64,000 nucleotides of DNA from Fodinibacter sp963707895 (lineage in GTDB: Bacteria > Actinomycetota > Actinomycetes > Actinomycetales > Dermatophilaceae). Both the position numbers and the translations under genes were made by a program. Shown here piece after piece: positions 1 to 8,934 of this stretch; positions within the stretch are counted from its first letter, which is position 1, and each line of letters opens with the position of its first letter. Location of the stretch: positions 124,001 to 188,000 of the forward strand of contig CAVPRS010000002.1 in assembly GCA_963707895.1 (NCBI GenBank), in the 5' to 3' direction. The notes beneath the pieces are model-generated. The model worked only from the letters and a program-made list of their open reading frames with translations, searched no databases and was not told the origin of the DNA.

Positions 1-2
1 CC

Positions 3-794
3 GCCGTGGCGATCGAGCTGATCCGCGCCTCGGGCCGCACCAGCGGCGACACCGCGTTGGCCGTGATGTTCTACGGCGGCATCGCCCTGGGTGTGGTGCT
101 CATCGCCCGCTCGAGCGCGGGCACTCCCGCGACCCTGACGAGCTACCTCTTCGGCGCCATCCTCACCACGACCACGAGCGACATCATCGTGTTCGCCGTC
201 CTGGCCGCGGTGGTCCTCGCGACGACCCTGGTGCTGCGCCCCCGCTTCTTCGCGGTGGCCAACGACGAGGAGTACGCCCGCGCCCAGGGGATGCCGGTGC
301 TCGGCTACAACGTCGTGCTCGCCGTGCTCACCGCGGTGACCGTGGTCGTGTCGATGCGGATCGTCGGGCTGCTCCTCATCAGCGCCCTGATGATCCTGCC
401 CAACGCCACCTCGCAGCTGTTCGCCCGCAGCTTCAAGGCGGCCCTGTGGTGGGCGGTCGCCATCGGCGTGTTCTGCAGCGTGGGCGGCGTCGTCGTCTCG
501 TACTACGCCGAGACACCGTCCGGCGGCACCATCGTGCTGCTCGCGGTCGGCGCCTTCCTCGTGGCGAGCACCGGCGCGGCACTCGTTGCCCGGGCCCGCC
601 GGGCGGCGCACGCTCTCGCCGAGCGACACGACCACGAGCACGGCCCCGACTGCGGCCACCTCGCCGTCGACCACGGCGACCACGTCGACTACCTGCACGA
701 CGGGCACCGGCACGCCGCCCACGAGGGGCACTACGACGAGCACGGCCAGCACGTCGAGCACGACCAGCAGCACGCGGAGGTGGAACCCCGATGA
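3..794 (+). CDS. Zinc/manganese-type ABC transporter permease (ZnuB family), 5' partial
   Basis: Membrane subunit of a metal ABC-3 importer, moving Zn2+ (or Mn2+) across the cytoplasmic membrane with an ATPase and a binding protein that lie outside the window. The frame is open to the left edge, so about the first 80 residues are missing; the GTG at 6 is internal. Several hydrophobic segments are visible. After about residue 195 of the visible part comes a 55-residue hydrophilic tail with about fifteen His plus Asp/Glu, probably a cytosolic metal-binding tail. The stop overlaps the start of zur (ATGA), which supports zinc as substrate. ZnuB-type permeases are usually about 290 residues without such a long tail. 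Confidence 0.9.
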   Translation, partial: AVAIELIRASGRTSGDTALAVMFYGGIALGVVLIARSSAGTPATLTSYLFGAILTTTTSDIIVFAVLAAVVLATTLVLRPRFFAVANDEEYARAQGMPVLGYNVVLAVLTAVTVVVSMRIVGLLLISALMILPNATSQLFARSFKAALWWAVAIGVFCSVGGVVVSYYAETPSGGTIVLLAVGAFLVASTGAALVARARRAAHALAERHDHEHGPDCGHLAVDHGDHVDYLHDGHRHAAHEGHYDEHGQHVEHDQQHAEVEPR

Positions 795-1205
795 CCGACC
801 AGTTCCAGACCGAGCGGCGGCCGACCCGACAGCGGGCCGCCATCGCCGTTGCCCTCACCGGCTCGGCGGAGTTCCGCTCCGCACAGGAGATCCATGCCGA
901 CCTCGATCGCTCGGGCACCCGGGTCGGACTCGCCACCGTCTACCGCAACCTGCAGGCGATGGCCGGTGACGGCGAGGTCGACGTCATCCGCACCCCCGAC
1001 GGCGAGGCCGTCTACCGGGCCTGCTCGACCGACCACCACCACCACGTCGTGTGCCGCTCGTGCGGCCTCGCCGTCGAGGTGACCGGGGACGCCGTCGAGC
1101 GCTGGGCCGAGGCGGTGGCCGACCGCCCACGGCTTCACCCAGGTGCGGCACACCGTCGAGATGGACGGCCTGTGCGCGGACTGCTCGGCGGGTGGTCCCC
1201 GATGA
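791..1205 (+). pseudogene. zur: Fur-family zinc regulator Zur, frameshifted near the C-terminus
   Basis: Fur-family repressor, expected to control the upstream zinc importer. The winged-helix part (QEIHADL, VGLATVYRNLQ) and the metal-site run STDHHHHVVCRSCG are intact. At about 1123-1129 the frame changes: the uninterrupted frame runs to 1237 with an arginine-rich tail, while the +1 frame encodes HGFTQVRHTVEMDGLCADC and then a stop at 1203-1205. The second CxxC of the structural zinc site (CADC) is therefore only in the shifted frame. One extra C in CGCCCA explains it. Translationally coupled to the permease by ATGA. If the indel is real, the regulator lacks half of its structural zinc site. 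Confidence 0.85.
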
Positions 1206-1237
1206 TCCGGTTCCGGGCCGAGCGCGAGCCCTCTTAG

Positions 1238-1891
1238 TCAGAAGGCCGACACCGGGCCGGTCGACCGCTGCGGCCGGCTCAGCGCGCGCAGCACCGCGGC
1301 CTGGCCGTGCCTCTCGGCGGCCACCGACGCCAGCAGGGCGAGCACGGCTGCCGCCGCCTCGTCGGGGAACCGAGGCGTCTCGACGCCGATGCTCGCGGCG
1401 AGGTCGTCGGAGTGCACCAGCACCTCCATGGTGCGGGTGAGCACGAAGTCGGCGCTCGACAGCGACCAGCCCTGCCACGGGACCAGGACGGTGTCCGGGA
1501 CCCTGCTGCCGTCGAGCAGCGGCGCCAGTGCGGCCGGTAGGGCCGCCAGGTCGGCCACCACCCGCTCCTCGAGGTCGGCCGGACCGGACGTCGCATACTC
1601 GTCGGCGGAGGTCCGCACCTCGACGTTCGCCTCGTCGTCGAGGCCGGTGTGCACCCAGGCCGCCCGGCGGTAGTGCTCCAGCGCCGTGATCGGCTCCGGG
1701 TCGCGCGGGGGCGCGGCGAACAGCCGCACCACGTTGGCGGCCTGGCCGGCGAGGTGGTTGGCGAGCCCGCCCACCGTCATCCCTGCGCAGGCGCTCTCGT
1801 CCGCCCACCGCTCCGCGACCGACGGGTGGCGGATGAGGTCGGCAGCCACGCCCGCCACCTCGGGGAACAGCTCGACGAGTCGCTCGCTCAT
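1238..1891 (-). CDS. Mycothiol-dependent maleylpyruvate isomerase / DinB-fold protein
   Basis: A 217-residue protein with the four-helix DinB fold seen in mycothiol-dependent enzymes. The N-terminal segment SACAGMTVGGLANHLAG carries the histidine typical of the metal site (xxHLAG), and a later HSDDLA supplies a second histidine and acidic ligands. Members use mycothiol for isomerisation or detoxification; the substrate cannot be read from sequence. The start ATG (1889-1891) overlaps the stop of uppS by four bases (ATGA), so it is the last gene of a recO-uppS operon. It could equally be called TIGR03083-type or DUF664-type. Confidence 0.75.
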   Translation of the reverse strand: MSERLVELFPEVAGVAADLIRHPSVAERWADESACAGMTVGGLANHLAGQAANVVRLFAAPPRDPEPITALEHYRRAAWVHTGLDDEANVEVRTSADEYATSGPADLEERVVADLAALPAALAPLLDGSRVPDTVLVPWQGWSLSSADFVLTRTMEVLVHSDDLAASIGVETPRFPDEAAAAVLALLASVAAERHGQAAVLRALSRPQRSTGPVSAF

Positions 1892-2667
1892 GCGGTCGGG
1901 GCGTCGACGGCCCCGCCGTAGCGGCGGTCGCGGTCGACGTAGGTCTGGACGGCGGCCCACAGGTCGCGTCGGTCGTAGTCGGGCCAGAGCCGGTCCTGGA
2001 AGACCATCTCGGCGTAGGCGCTCTGCCAGAGCAGGAAGTTGCTGGTGCGCTGCTCCCCCGACGACCGCACGAACAGGTCGACGTCGGGCATGTCCGGCTC
2101 GGGCAGGTAGCGGGCGACGGTCTTCTCGTCGACCGACCGGGGCTTGAGCCGCCCGCGGGCGACGTCCTCGGCGAGCCGCTGCACGGCATCCCCGATCTCG
2201 GCCCGGCCGCCGTAGTTGACGCAGAAGTACAGGGTCAGGCCGGTGTTGCGGCGGGTGAGCTCCTGGGCCACCTCGAGCTCCTTGATCACCGACCCCCACA
2301 GCCGCGGCCGGCGGCCGACCCAGCGCATCCGCACCCCCCACTCGTGCAGCTGGTCGCGCCGGCGACGGATGACGTCGCGGTTGAAGCCCATGAGGAACTT
2401 GACCTCGTCGGGGCTGCGCTTCCAGTTCTCGGTGGAGAAGGCGTAGGCCGACAGGTGGGTGACACCGACCTCGATCGCGCCCGCCACGACGTCGAGCAGC
2501 GCGGCCTCGCCCGCCTCGTGCCCCTTGGTGCGCGGCAGGCCGCGCTGGTTGGCCCAGCGGCCGTTGCCGTCCATGACGACGGCGACGTGTCGCGGCATCC
2601 GGTCGGGCGCGATGACGGGCGGGCGGGCACCGCTGGGGTGCGGGAACGGGGGCGGGTAGGGGCTCAC
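1888..2667 (-). CDS. uppS: Isoprenyl transferase (undecaprenyl/decaprenyl diphosphate synthase type)
   Basis: Cis-prenyltransferase that elongates a short allylic diphosphate with isopentenyl diphosphate to make the lipid carrier for peptidoglycan and other wall polymers. The protein shows the catalytic VVMDGNGRWA motif, AYAFSTENWKR, LYFCVNYGGR and the C-terminal RSSGEQRTSNF segment, all in order, with family length (259 residues). The GTG at 2665-2667 overlaps the stop of recO (GTGA) and is preferred over an upstream in-frame GTG (2710-2712) that would sit deep in recO. A proline-rich start (PYPPPFPHPSG) precedes the enzyme domain. Confidence 0.95.
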   Translation of the reverse strand: MSPYPPPFPHPSGARPPVIAPDRMPRHVAVVMDGNGRWANQRGLPRTKGHEAGEAALLDVVAGAIEVGVTHLSAYAFSTENWKRSPDEVKFLMGFNRDVIRRRRDQLHEWGVRMRWVGRRPRLWGSVIKELEVAQELTRRNTGLTLYFCVNYGGRAEIGDAVQRLAEDVARGRLKPRSVDEKTVARYLPEPDMPDVDLFVRSSGEQRTSNFLLWQSAYAEMVFQDRLWPDYDRRDLWAAVQTYVDRDRRYGGAVDAPTA

Positions 2668-3389
2668 CGCTCCACCATCCGCAGGCTGCGGATGCCGCGC
2701 TCCAGGTGCCACTGCACGAACGCCGCGGTGAGCCCGCTCCCCTCCCGGCGGTGCCAGGGGTCGGACGCGTCGGCGACCGCCCAGTCACCCGCGAGCAGGG
2801 CGCTGAGCAGCACGAGCGTCTCCGGCGCAGGAGCCGCGGATCCCGGTGGGCGACAAGCGGGGCAGACCACGCCACCGGCGACGACGTGGAAGCCGCGGTG
2901 CGGCCCGGGAGCGCCGCACTTGGCGCAGTCGTGGAAGCTCGGCGCCCAGCCGGCGACGGCGAGGGCGCGCAGCAGGTAGGCGTCGAGCACCAGGTTGGGG
3001 TCGTGCTCCTTGCCCGCGAGCGAGCGCAGCGCCCCGGCGAGCAGGAGGTACTGCTGCAGGGCCGGCTCGCGCTCCTCGGTGAGCCGGTCGCAGGTCTCGA
3101 GCACCGCGGTCGCGGCGGTGTAGCTCGGGTAGTCGCGCGAGATCGCGTCGCCCCACGGGTCGAGGGTCTCGACCTGGGTCACCGTGTCGAGGCTGCGGCC
3201 CTCGTAGCACTGGATGTCGACGTGCATCGCCGGCTCGAGCCGGCTGCCGAACCGCGACTTGGTGCGCCGCACGCCCTTGCCCACCGCACGCACCTTGCCC
3301 AGGCGACGGGTGAGGAGGGTGACGATGCGGTCGGCCTCACCCAGCTTGTGGGTGCGCAGGACGATCGCCTCGTCGCGGTAGAGGGGCAC
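2664..3389 (-). CDS. recO: DNA repair protein RecO
   Basis: Mediator that loads RecA on SSB-coated DNA in the RecF pathway. The 241-residue protein has the N-terminal OB fold (YRDEAIVLRTHKLGEADRIV) and a C-terminal four-cysteine zinc site (CAKCG and CPACR). The start is the GTG at 3387-3389; extending upstream would give unrelated sequence. First gene of a tight recO-uppS-isomerase operon with four-base overlaps. In many Actinomycetota recO follows leuA and era; here alkA, alkB, a protease and a membrane protein lie between leuA and recO. Confidence 0.95.
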   Translation of the reverse strand: MPLYRDEAIVLRTHKLGEADRIVTLLTRRLGKVRAVGKGVRRTKSRFGSRLEPAMHVDIQCYEGRSLDTVTQVETLDPWGDAISRDYPSYTAATAVLETCDRLTEEREPALQQYLLLAGALRSLAGKEHDPNLVLDAYLLRALAVAGWAPSFHDCAKCGAPGPHRGFHVVAGGVVCPACRPPGSAAPAPETLVLLSALLAGDWAVADASDPWHRREGSGLTAAFVQWHLERGIRSLRMVER

Positions 3390-3429
3390 CCCACCATTGT
3401 CGGTGCTCCGGTCGAGATCGGCGGGATGC

Positions 3430-4303
3430 TCAGCGGGGCGGGTCGATCGCGTGGTGGGTCCAGAGGTGGAGCACCGCGAGCGAGCGGTGCGGACTCCACG
3501 CCTCGGCCATCGCCGCGGCCCGTGCGGCGGGGAGCCCGCCGAGCGCCTTGCGCAGCACGAGGTCACCGGGGAGGAAGACGTCGGGGTCGCGCAGGGCCCG
3601 CAGCGCCACGAGGTCGGCGGTCCACGGTCCGACCCCCGGGAGCGCGAGCAAGGCATCCCGTGACGCGAGTGGGGCGTTGCCGTCGGTGACCTCCCGGGCG
3701 ATCGCGACCACGGTGCGCGCCCGGGCACCGGTGATGCCGACCGTGCGCTGGAGGTCCACCTCATCGAGGCCGGCAAGCACCTGCGGACCGGGAAAGACGC
3801 GGAGCTGCCCGAGTTGGGTGCCCAGGTGGCCGCCGTGGGCCGCGACGAGGCGGGCGGCGAAGACCCGCCCCGCGGCGAGCGACACGTGCTGTCCGAGCAC
3901 CACGAGCACCGCCGTCTCGAACGCGTCGGTGCTGCCCGGGACCCGCAGGTGCGGCCGCGAGACGACCAGGGGGCCGAGCACCGGGTCGCCGGCCAGCGCC
4001 GCGACACCCGGCAGCCGGGTCGGCGTCGAGCCCCACCCACCGGCGGCCGGTCGCGAGCACCGGACCGACGTCATCCCCGGAGCCGTCGACGGTGACCGTC
4101 GGCGACCCGACGTCGCCGCTGGGCAGAGCCACGGTGAGCAGCACCGGCTCGGCACCGTCGACCACCACGAGCCGGCGGTGGACGCTCGAGCCGTCGGTCG
4201 ACAGGACCACCTCGTCGAGCCCGGGAACGGCGTGCGCGACGAGGTACGAGCGCAGCGCCGGGAGGTCGACCAGGTCCGCAGTCACCCCGCGATCCAACCC
4301 CAT
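3430..4303 (-). pseudogene. alkA: DNA-3-methyladenine glycosylase II (AlkA type), frameshifted in the middle
   Basis: Base-excision glycosylase of the HhH-GPD superfamily that removes alkylated purines. The C-terminal half has the hairpin LPGVGPWTADLVALRAL and the catalytic aspartate segment DVFLPGDLVLRKALG. The N-terminal half is in another frame: from ATG 4303 (or GTG 4285) it reads through ATGRRWVGLDADP and then must move at about 4010-4020 to continue with LPGVAALAGDPVLGPLVV. A single indel restores a protein of about 290 residues. It is divergent from alkB with 55 bp between starts, so the pair is an alkylation-repair locus. Confidence 0.85.
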
Positions 4304-4344
4304 CCCGCGACACCGGCGACACTGGACAGGTGTTCGAATGTCGC

Positions 4345-4350
4345 CTAGGC
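4345..4350 (+). promoter_or_regulatory. -10 hexamer TAGGCT of alkB, leaderless arrangement
   Basis: TAGGCT followed by 8 nt and the GTG at 4359. Fits the TANNNT-start spacing repeated through this window. Confidence 0.55.
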
Positions 4351-4358
4351 TCGAGGAC

Positions 4359-4982
4359 GTGACCGGGATCCAGGGGTCGCTGCTCGACCTGGCCGACGAG
4401 GTGACGGTGCGCCCGCTGCGCGGGGTGCAGCGCACGCCGCTGGCCCACGGGGCGTGGGTCGACGTCATGACCGGGTTCGTGGGCGGCGCCGACGAGCTCT
4501 ACGCCGCACTGCGCCACGACGTGCCGTGGCGGGCCGAGCGTCGCCAGATGTACGACTCCATCGTCGACGTCCCGCGCCTGCTGTGCTTCTACGGCGACGA
4601 CGACCCGCTCCCCCACCCAGCCCTCACGACCGCCCGCGACGCCCTGTCGCAGCACTACGCCGACGAGCTCGGCGAGCCGTTCACCACCGCGGGCCTGTGC
4701 CTCTACCGCGACGGCCACGACTCGGTGGCCTGGCACGGCGACCGGATCGGCCGCTCCCGCGACCAGGACACGATGGTGGCGATCCTGTCGGTGGGCGCCC
4801 CCCGCGACCTCGTGCTCCGCCCGAGGGGAGGCGGGACGTCGATCCGGGTGCCGGCCGGCCACGGCGACCTCGTCGTCATGGGCGGGTCGTGCCAGCGCAC
4901 CTGGGAGCACTGCGTCCCCAAGACGAGCAAGCCCGTGGGCCCACGCATCTCCGTGCAGTTCCGGCCGCACGGAGTTCGCTGA
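4359..4982 (+). CDS. alkB: Alpha-ketoglutarate-dependent dioxygenase AlkB
   Basis: Fe(II)/2-oxoglutarate dioxygenase that removes methyl groups from N1-methyladenine and N3-methylcytosine in DNA by oxidation. The iron site is visible as WHGD (HxD) and the distal His in WEHCVPK; the two arginines of the oxoglutarate pocket are in PRISVQFR near the C-terminus. The GTG at 4359 is favoured because a TAGGCT hexamer lies 8 nt upstream and the resulting start (VTGIQGSLLDL) resembles actinobacterial homologues; an ATG at 4338 in the same frame is the alternative. Divergent from the alkA-type glycosylase. Confidence 0.9.
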   Translation: MTGIQGSLLDLADEVTVRPLRGVQRTPLAHGAWVDVMTGFVGGADELYAALRHDVPWRAERRQMYDSIVDVPRLLCFYGDDDPLPHPALTTARDALSQHYADELGEPFTTAGLCLYRDGHDSVAWHGDRIGRSRDQDTMVAILSVGAPRDLVLRPRGGGTSIRVPAGHGDLVVMGGSCQRTWEHCVPKTSKPVGPRISVQFRPHGVR

Positions 4983-5066
4983 CCCCGCACGTATCAGCAC
5001 GGCACGTGGCAGGCTCCTACCTGCAGGGGCACGCACCGGTGGGCCCATCGAGAAGGACCGCCCGTC

Positions 5067-7403
5067 ATGACCCGCGCCATCGCAGCACGTGCCCTCCTGG
5101 CTGCCGCCACGGCACTTGCCGCGGCGCTCGGCCTGACGGCACCGGCCTCCGCTTCGCCTGCGGGCGACCCGGCGCCCGCCCGCGGCACGGTTCGCGTCAT
5201 CGTCACCTACGACTCGCTCGCCAGCCGTGGCTCGGTCGCCGGCTCGGTCGACCGGCTGGGCACCGTCACCCGCACGATGAAGCGCTCGGCGCACCTCGTG
5301 GCGAGGGTCCCGGCATCCGACCTGGACCGGCTGCGTCGGTCGCCGCACGTGCGGTCCGTCCAGCTCGACGTGCCCGAGAAGCTGACGCTCAACAGCAGTA
5401 CGCACGTCATCCACGCCGACACGGCCCACGCGGCGGGCTGGACCGGCGCCGGAACCACCGTGGCGATCCTCGACACCGGGGTCGACGTCGACCACCCCTT
5501 CCTCGGGGGACGGGTGATCGCGCAGTACTGCTCGTCGGACCCCGACTCGAGCCAGCCCTCGGAACAGTCGCTGTGCCCCAACGGCTCGAGCACCGACGAC
5601 AGCGCCGACATCGACTCGCTCCCGGCCTGCGCGAGCCCGTTCGGCACGATCTGCGACCACGGCACCCACGTCGCCGGCATCGCCGCCGGCAACGGGAGCG
5701 GCGTGGCCGGTGCGCCCGTCGCGGGGGTCGCGCCGGGCGCGAACATCATCGCGATGCAGGTCTTCACGCGCTTCAACGACACCGGGTTCTGCGGCCTGGG
5801 GAACACCCCCTGCGTGGCGTCGTACCCGTCCGACCAGATGGCCGCCCTCGACGAGCTGGCCGCGCTCGACACCGCGCACCCGTCGTGGAACATCGTGGCC
5901 GCCAACCTGAGCCTGGGTGGCGGGGCCAACACCACGTCGTGCGACACCGACCCACGCAAGCCCGGCGTCGACAAGCTCCTCACCCAGGGCGTGGCCACGG
6001 TGATCGCGGCCGGCAACAACGGCTACGACAACATGGTCTCGACCCCCGGCTGCATCTCGAGTGCGGTCACGGTGGGTGCGACGAACGACGACGACAGCGT
6101 CGCCTCCTACAGCAACCGCGGCAAGCTGCTCGACGTGTTCGCCCCCGGCACCTCGATCACGTCGTCGGTGCCCGACGACACCTGGGACACCTACAACGGC
6201 ACGTCGATGGCCACCCCACACGTGGTCGGCACCCTGGCGCTGATGCGGCAGCACTCCCCCGCGCGGTCGATCGCCTCGCTCATCGCCGACCTCAAGGCCA
6301 GCGGGAAGCGCGTCTCGTACCCGTCCGGCGGGGTCACCGTCAGCACCCGCCGGATCGACGTCACGGCCGCGCTGGCCGCCAACCACGCGCCGACCGTGGC
6401 GGTCACGGGCACGCCGGCCGCCGGTCGCGAGGGCAGCGCGCTCACCATCCACGGCACCTGGGGTGACTCCGACGGCGACGCGGTCACCCTCACGACGTCG
6501 ACCGGAACCCTGACCAAGGGTGCGGGCACCTGGTCGTGGACCGCCACCCGCGGCGACGACACGGCCCTGCCGGTCACCGTCACCGCCAAGGACGTCGCCA
6601 ACGCCACCCGTTCGGTGACCTTCACGGCCCGCTGGAACAACGTCGCGCCGACCGCGACCCTGCAGGCGGCCGGGACCAGGTGGAACGGGGCCCAGCTCGC
6701 GACGGCCGGCTCCTCGACGGTCTTCGCGGTGCACGTGACCGACCCCGGCTCCGACGACATCTCGACGGCGTGGAGCTACGGCGACGGCGCGCGCGCCCTG
6801 AGCCGATCCCTGCTCCACCCGCCCACGGCGGACCCGGCGTCCAGCCCGTCGGCCGAGCCCCGGTCGCTGACTGCCGCGGTGGGCCACACCTACACGAAGG
6901 CCTGCGCCCGCACCGTGTCCGTGCGCGCCACCGATGACGACGGCGGCGTGTCGTCGAACCGCACCCGTTCCGTCGTGGTGCTCGGCACCAGCAGCACCCG
7001 CCGGGCCGTGGCCTGGTGGTCTGCGGAGTACCGGGGCGTCACCTCCGACCTGAGCGCGGCCGACCGCTCGTGCCTGCTCTCGAGTGCTCGTGCCCTGAGC
7101 ACCGTGTTCGCCGAGAAGCGCCCGCTGACCACCACGGCGGATGCCGTCGCGGTGCTGCGGCCTGCCACGCCCACGACGGCGCGGTCCCGCCTCGACGCTC
7201 AGCTGCTCGCGGTGTGGCTCGACGTCGCCACGGGTGCGGTGCACCTCGGCGACCCCCTCGACACCGACCTGAGCGGCACCCCCGACACCACCGTGGGCGC
7301 GTTCCTGACCTCCACGGAGGCCACCCGCAACGCGTCGTCGACGTCGTCGACCGCGCTCGCGCCGCTCACGACGGTGCTGGCCCGCGTCTCCACGACCGGT
7401 TGA
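5067..7403 (+). CDS. Secreted subtilisin-like serine protease (S8) with PKD-type C-terminal region
   Basis: A 778-residue exported endopeptidase. Residues 1-30 form a Sec signal peptide (hydrophobic stretch then ASA-SPA). An inhibitor-I9-like propeptide follows (about 40-100). The catalytic triad is D136 (LDTGVD), H198 (DHGTHVAG) and S380 (NGTSMATPH), with the oxyanion Asn in AAGNNG. The cysteine pairs around 150-330 suggest disulphides. From about 435 on there are two beta-rich modules of PKD or Ig type (NHAPTVAVTG and NNVAPTATL) and an Ala/Thr-rich end; no LPxTG or membrane anchor is present, so release to the medium is likely. ATG preceded by AAGGA at 5053-5057. Overlaps the next, convergent gene by 38 bp. 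Confidence 0.93.
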   Translation: MTRAIAARALLAAATALAAALGLTAPASASPAGDPAPARGTVRVIVTYDSLASRGSVAGSVDRLGTVTRTMKRSAHLVARVPASDLDRLRRSPHVRSVQLDVPEKLTLNSSTHVIHADTAHAAGWTGAGTTVAILDTGVDVDHPFLGGRVIAQYCSSDPDSSQPSEQSLCPNGSSTDDSADIDSLPACASPFGTICDHGTHVAGIAAGNGSGVAGAPVAGVAPGANIIAMQVFTRFNDTGFCGLGNTPCVASYPSDQMAALDELAALDTAHPSWNIVAANLSLGGGANTTSCDTDPRKPGVDKLLTQGVATVIAAGNNGYDNMVSTPGCISSAVTVGATNDDDSVASYSNRGKLLDVFAPGTSITSSVPDDTWDTYNGTSMATPHVVGTLALMRQHSPARSIASLIADLKASGKRVSYPSGGVTVSTRRIDVTAALAANHAPTVAVTGTPAAGREGSALTIHGTWGDSDGDAVTLTTSTGTLTKGAGTWSWTATRGDDTALPVTVTAKDVANATRSVTFTARWNNVAPTATLQAAGTRWNGAQLATAGSSTVFAVHVTDPGSDDISTAWSYGDGARALSRSLLHPPTADPASSPSAEPRSLTAAVGHTYTKACARTVSVRATDDDGGVSSNRTRSVVVLGTSSTRRAVAWWSAEYRGVTSDLSAADRSCLLSSARALSTVFAEKRPLTTTADAVAVLRPATPTTARSRLDAQLLAVWLDVATGAVHLGDPLDTDLSGTPDTTVGAFLTSTEATRNASSTSSTALAPLTTVLARVSTTG

Positions 7404-8925
7404 CCAACCGCACGGGTCGGTGGCGCACCATCGCACCGAGCGCCACGACGAGCGGCACGAAGGTCAGCAGGTAGCGCGAGCGCCCCTGGAACAGCAGGGT
7501 GAACGCGGCGATGCCCAGCACGGTCAGACCGACGAGCAGCTGGTCGCGGGTCGGCGCCCTGGCGCGGAGCGCACCGAGGCCGGTGACGAGCAGCAGCGCG
7601 AGCCAGAGACCCTGGCCCAGGTCGCTGCGCAGCTGGTACCAGCGTCCACGAGGCCCATCGACCTCGTGGACCGCCGACGCCACGGCCCCGTCGGGGGGTG
7701 CGAGCCGCTCGGGAAGGCGGTCCATCCCCTCCCCCCAGGCCCAGAACATGCCGTCCCCCCAGTTCCAGGCCACCTTGTCCAGGTAGAACTTCGCGGACCC
7801 GTCCAGGCCGCGCCGCACCCACTGGTGGCGGATCCAGTCGCGCGACCACTGCGAGGCCGTGGCGCGGTCCATCTCGGCGATCCGCCTGGTCATGACGGAG
7901 TTGTAGCCGCCGTACCGAGTCGGGTTCCCCCTGCTGCTCACGGTCGTCATGCCGTTGGCGACCCACCAGATGATCGGCGCCGAGGCGTCCTGCCGCAGCC
8001 CCGATGGACCGACCCGGCCCAGCGCCGTCGTGGCGGCCGTCGTCAGCGTCGACACGAGCACCAGCGTCACTGCGACCCACCCCGCCGTACCTGCGAGGGC
8101 CGCCAGCGCGCGGCGCCAGTGGCGCCGCAGGTCGACGGTGAGCAGCAGCCCCACGACCGCGACGGCGACGACGAGCACGGCCGGCGTGACCTTGACGGCC
8201 ACCGCGCCGGCCGCCAGCACGGCTGACCCCAGCAGCTGGAGCACGCTCCACCGGTCGAAGCGCCGGGCAGCGCGCAGCAGGAGGACGACCGAGCCGGTGA
8301 GGAGCGGCATCGCGAGCACGTCGGTGTAGGGCACGGCCACCCATGGTGAGACGGCGACGAGGGCGATGACGACGAGCTGCGCGGCGACCGCGCGCACTCG
8401 CCCGGCCACCGGCGCGACGAGTGGGTACACGAGCAGGACGGTGAGCCCGGCGGCGACGGCGACGAGTGTGACGAGCACGGTCTTCGGGGGCCACCCCGTC
8501 GCGTCCGACACCTCGAACGCCGATCGGTGCACGCCGACGAGGGGGTGCATGTTCGGGTAGCGCGAGAGAAAGGCGACCTGCGACTTCGTCAGGGCCACGC
8601 CCGTGTGCAGCTTGAACGCGATGACGTTGGTGAGGTTGACGTCCCACGACCAGGCAATCCTCAGCGAGGTGGCGACCACGACCGCGAGCCAGCCGCCCGC
8701 CACCGCGACGAGCCACGGCATCCACCACGTCCGCATGGCCCGGCGCACTCGCGCGGGAGGACGCCACAGCATCCCGACGAGGAGGAACGCGAGGGTGGCC
8801 ACGATGACGACCGGCTGGCGGTAGGGCGTGAACGGAGGGCGTGGTGCGACCAGGGCGATGACGGCGACCACGACCAGCATCGCGCCCACGAGGACCAGAA
8901 CCAGGCGTCCTGCCCGAGCCTGCAT
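7366..8925 (-). CDS. Polytopic membrane protein, glycosyltransferase-like (GT-C/PMT type)
   Basis: A 519-residue protein with about ten hydrophobic helices, the first at residues 7-26. A large extracytoplasmic loop follows helix 3 and contains NMHPLVGVHRSAFEV, and a further polar loop near 320-420 contains WWVANGMTTVSSRGN and repeated Trp/Tyr. This topology fits polyprenyl-phosphate-dependent sugar transferases of the GT-C superfamily, but the diagnostic DD/DE in the first loop is not obvious (SWDVNLTN is the closest), so the function is tentative. The 3' end overlaps the convergent protease gene, and no terminator is seen between them. Confidence 0.6.
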   Translation of the reverse strand: MQARAGRLVLVLVGAMLVVVAVIALVAPRPPFTPYRQPVVIVATLAFLLVGMLWRPPARVRRAMRTWWMPWLVAVAGGWLAVVVATSLRIAWSWDVNLTNVIAFKLHTGVALTKSQVAFLSRYPNMHPLVGVHRSAFEVSDATGWPPKTVLVTLVAVAAGLTVLLVYPLVAPVAGRVRAVAAQLVVIALVAVSPWVAVPYTDVLAMPLLTGSVVLLLRAARRFDRWSVLQLLGSAVLAAGAVAVKVTPAVLVVAVAVVGLLLTVDLRRHWRRALAALAGTAGWVAVTLVLVSTLTTAATTALGRVGPSGLRQDASAPIIWWVANGMTTVSSRGNPTRYGGYNSVMTRRIAEMDRATASQWSRDWIRHQWVRRGLDGSAKFYLDKVAWNWGDGMFWAWGEGMDRLPERLAPPDGAVASAVHEVDGPRGRWYQLRSDLGQGLWLALLLVTGLGALRARAPTRDQLLVGLTVLGIAAFTLLFQGRSRYLLTFVPLVVALGAMVRHRPVRLVNRSWRRGPAPS

Positions 8926-8934
8926 GTCCAGACG

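Noticed and set aside
4071..7436. Open frame of 1121 codons opposite the protease and alkB genes
   Set aside because: Reads as Arg/Gly/Ala/His-rich sequence with no domain, and is the antisense of a well-supported secreted protease. Long shadow frames are normal at this G+C.
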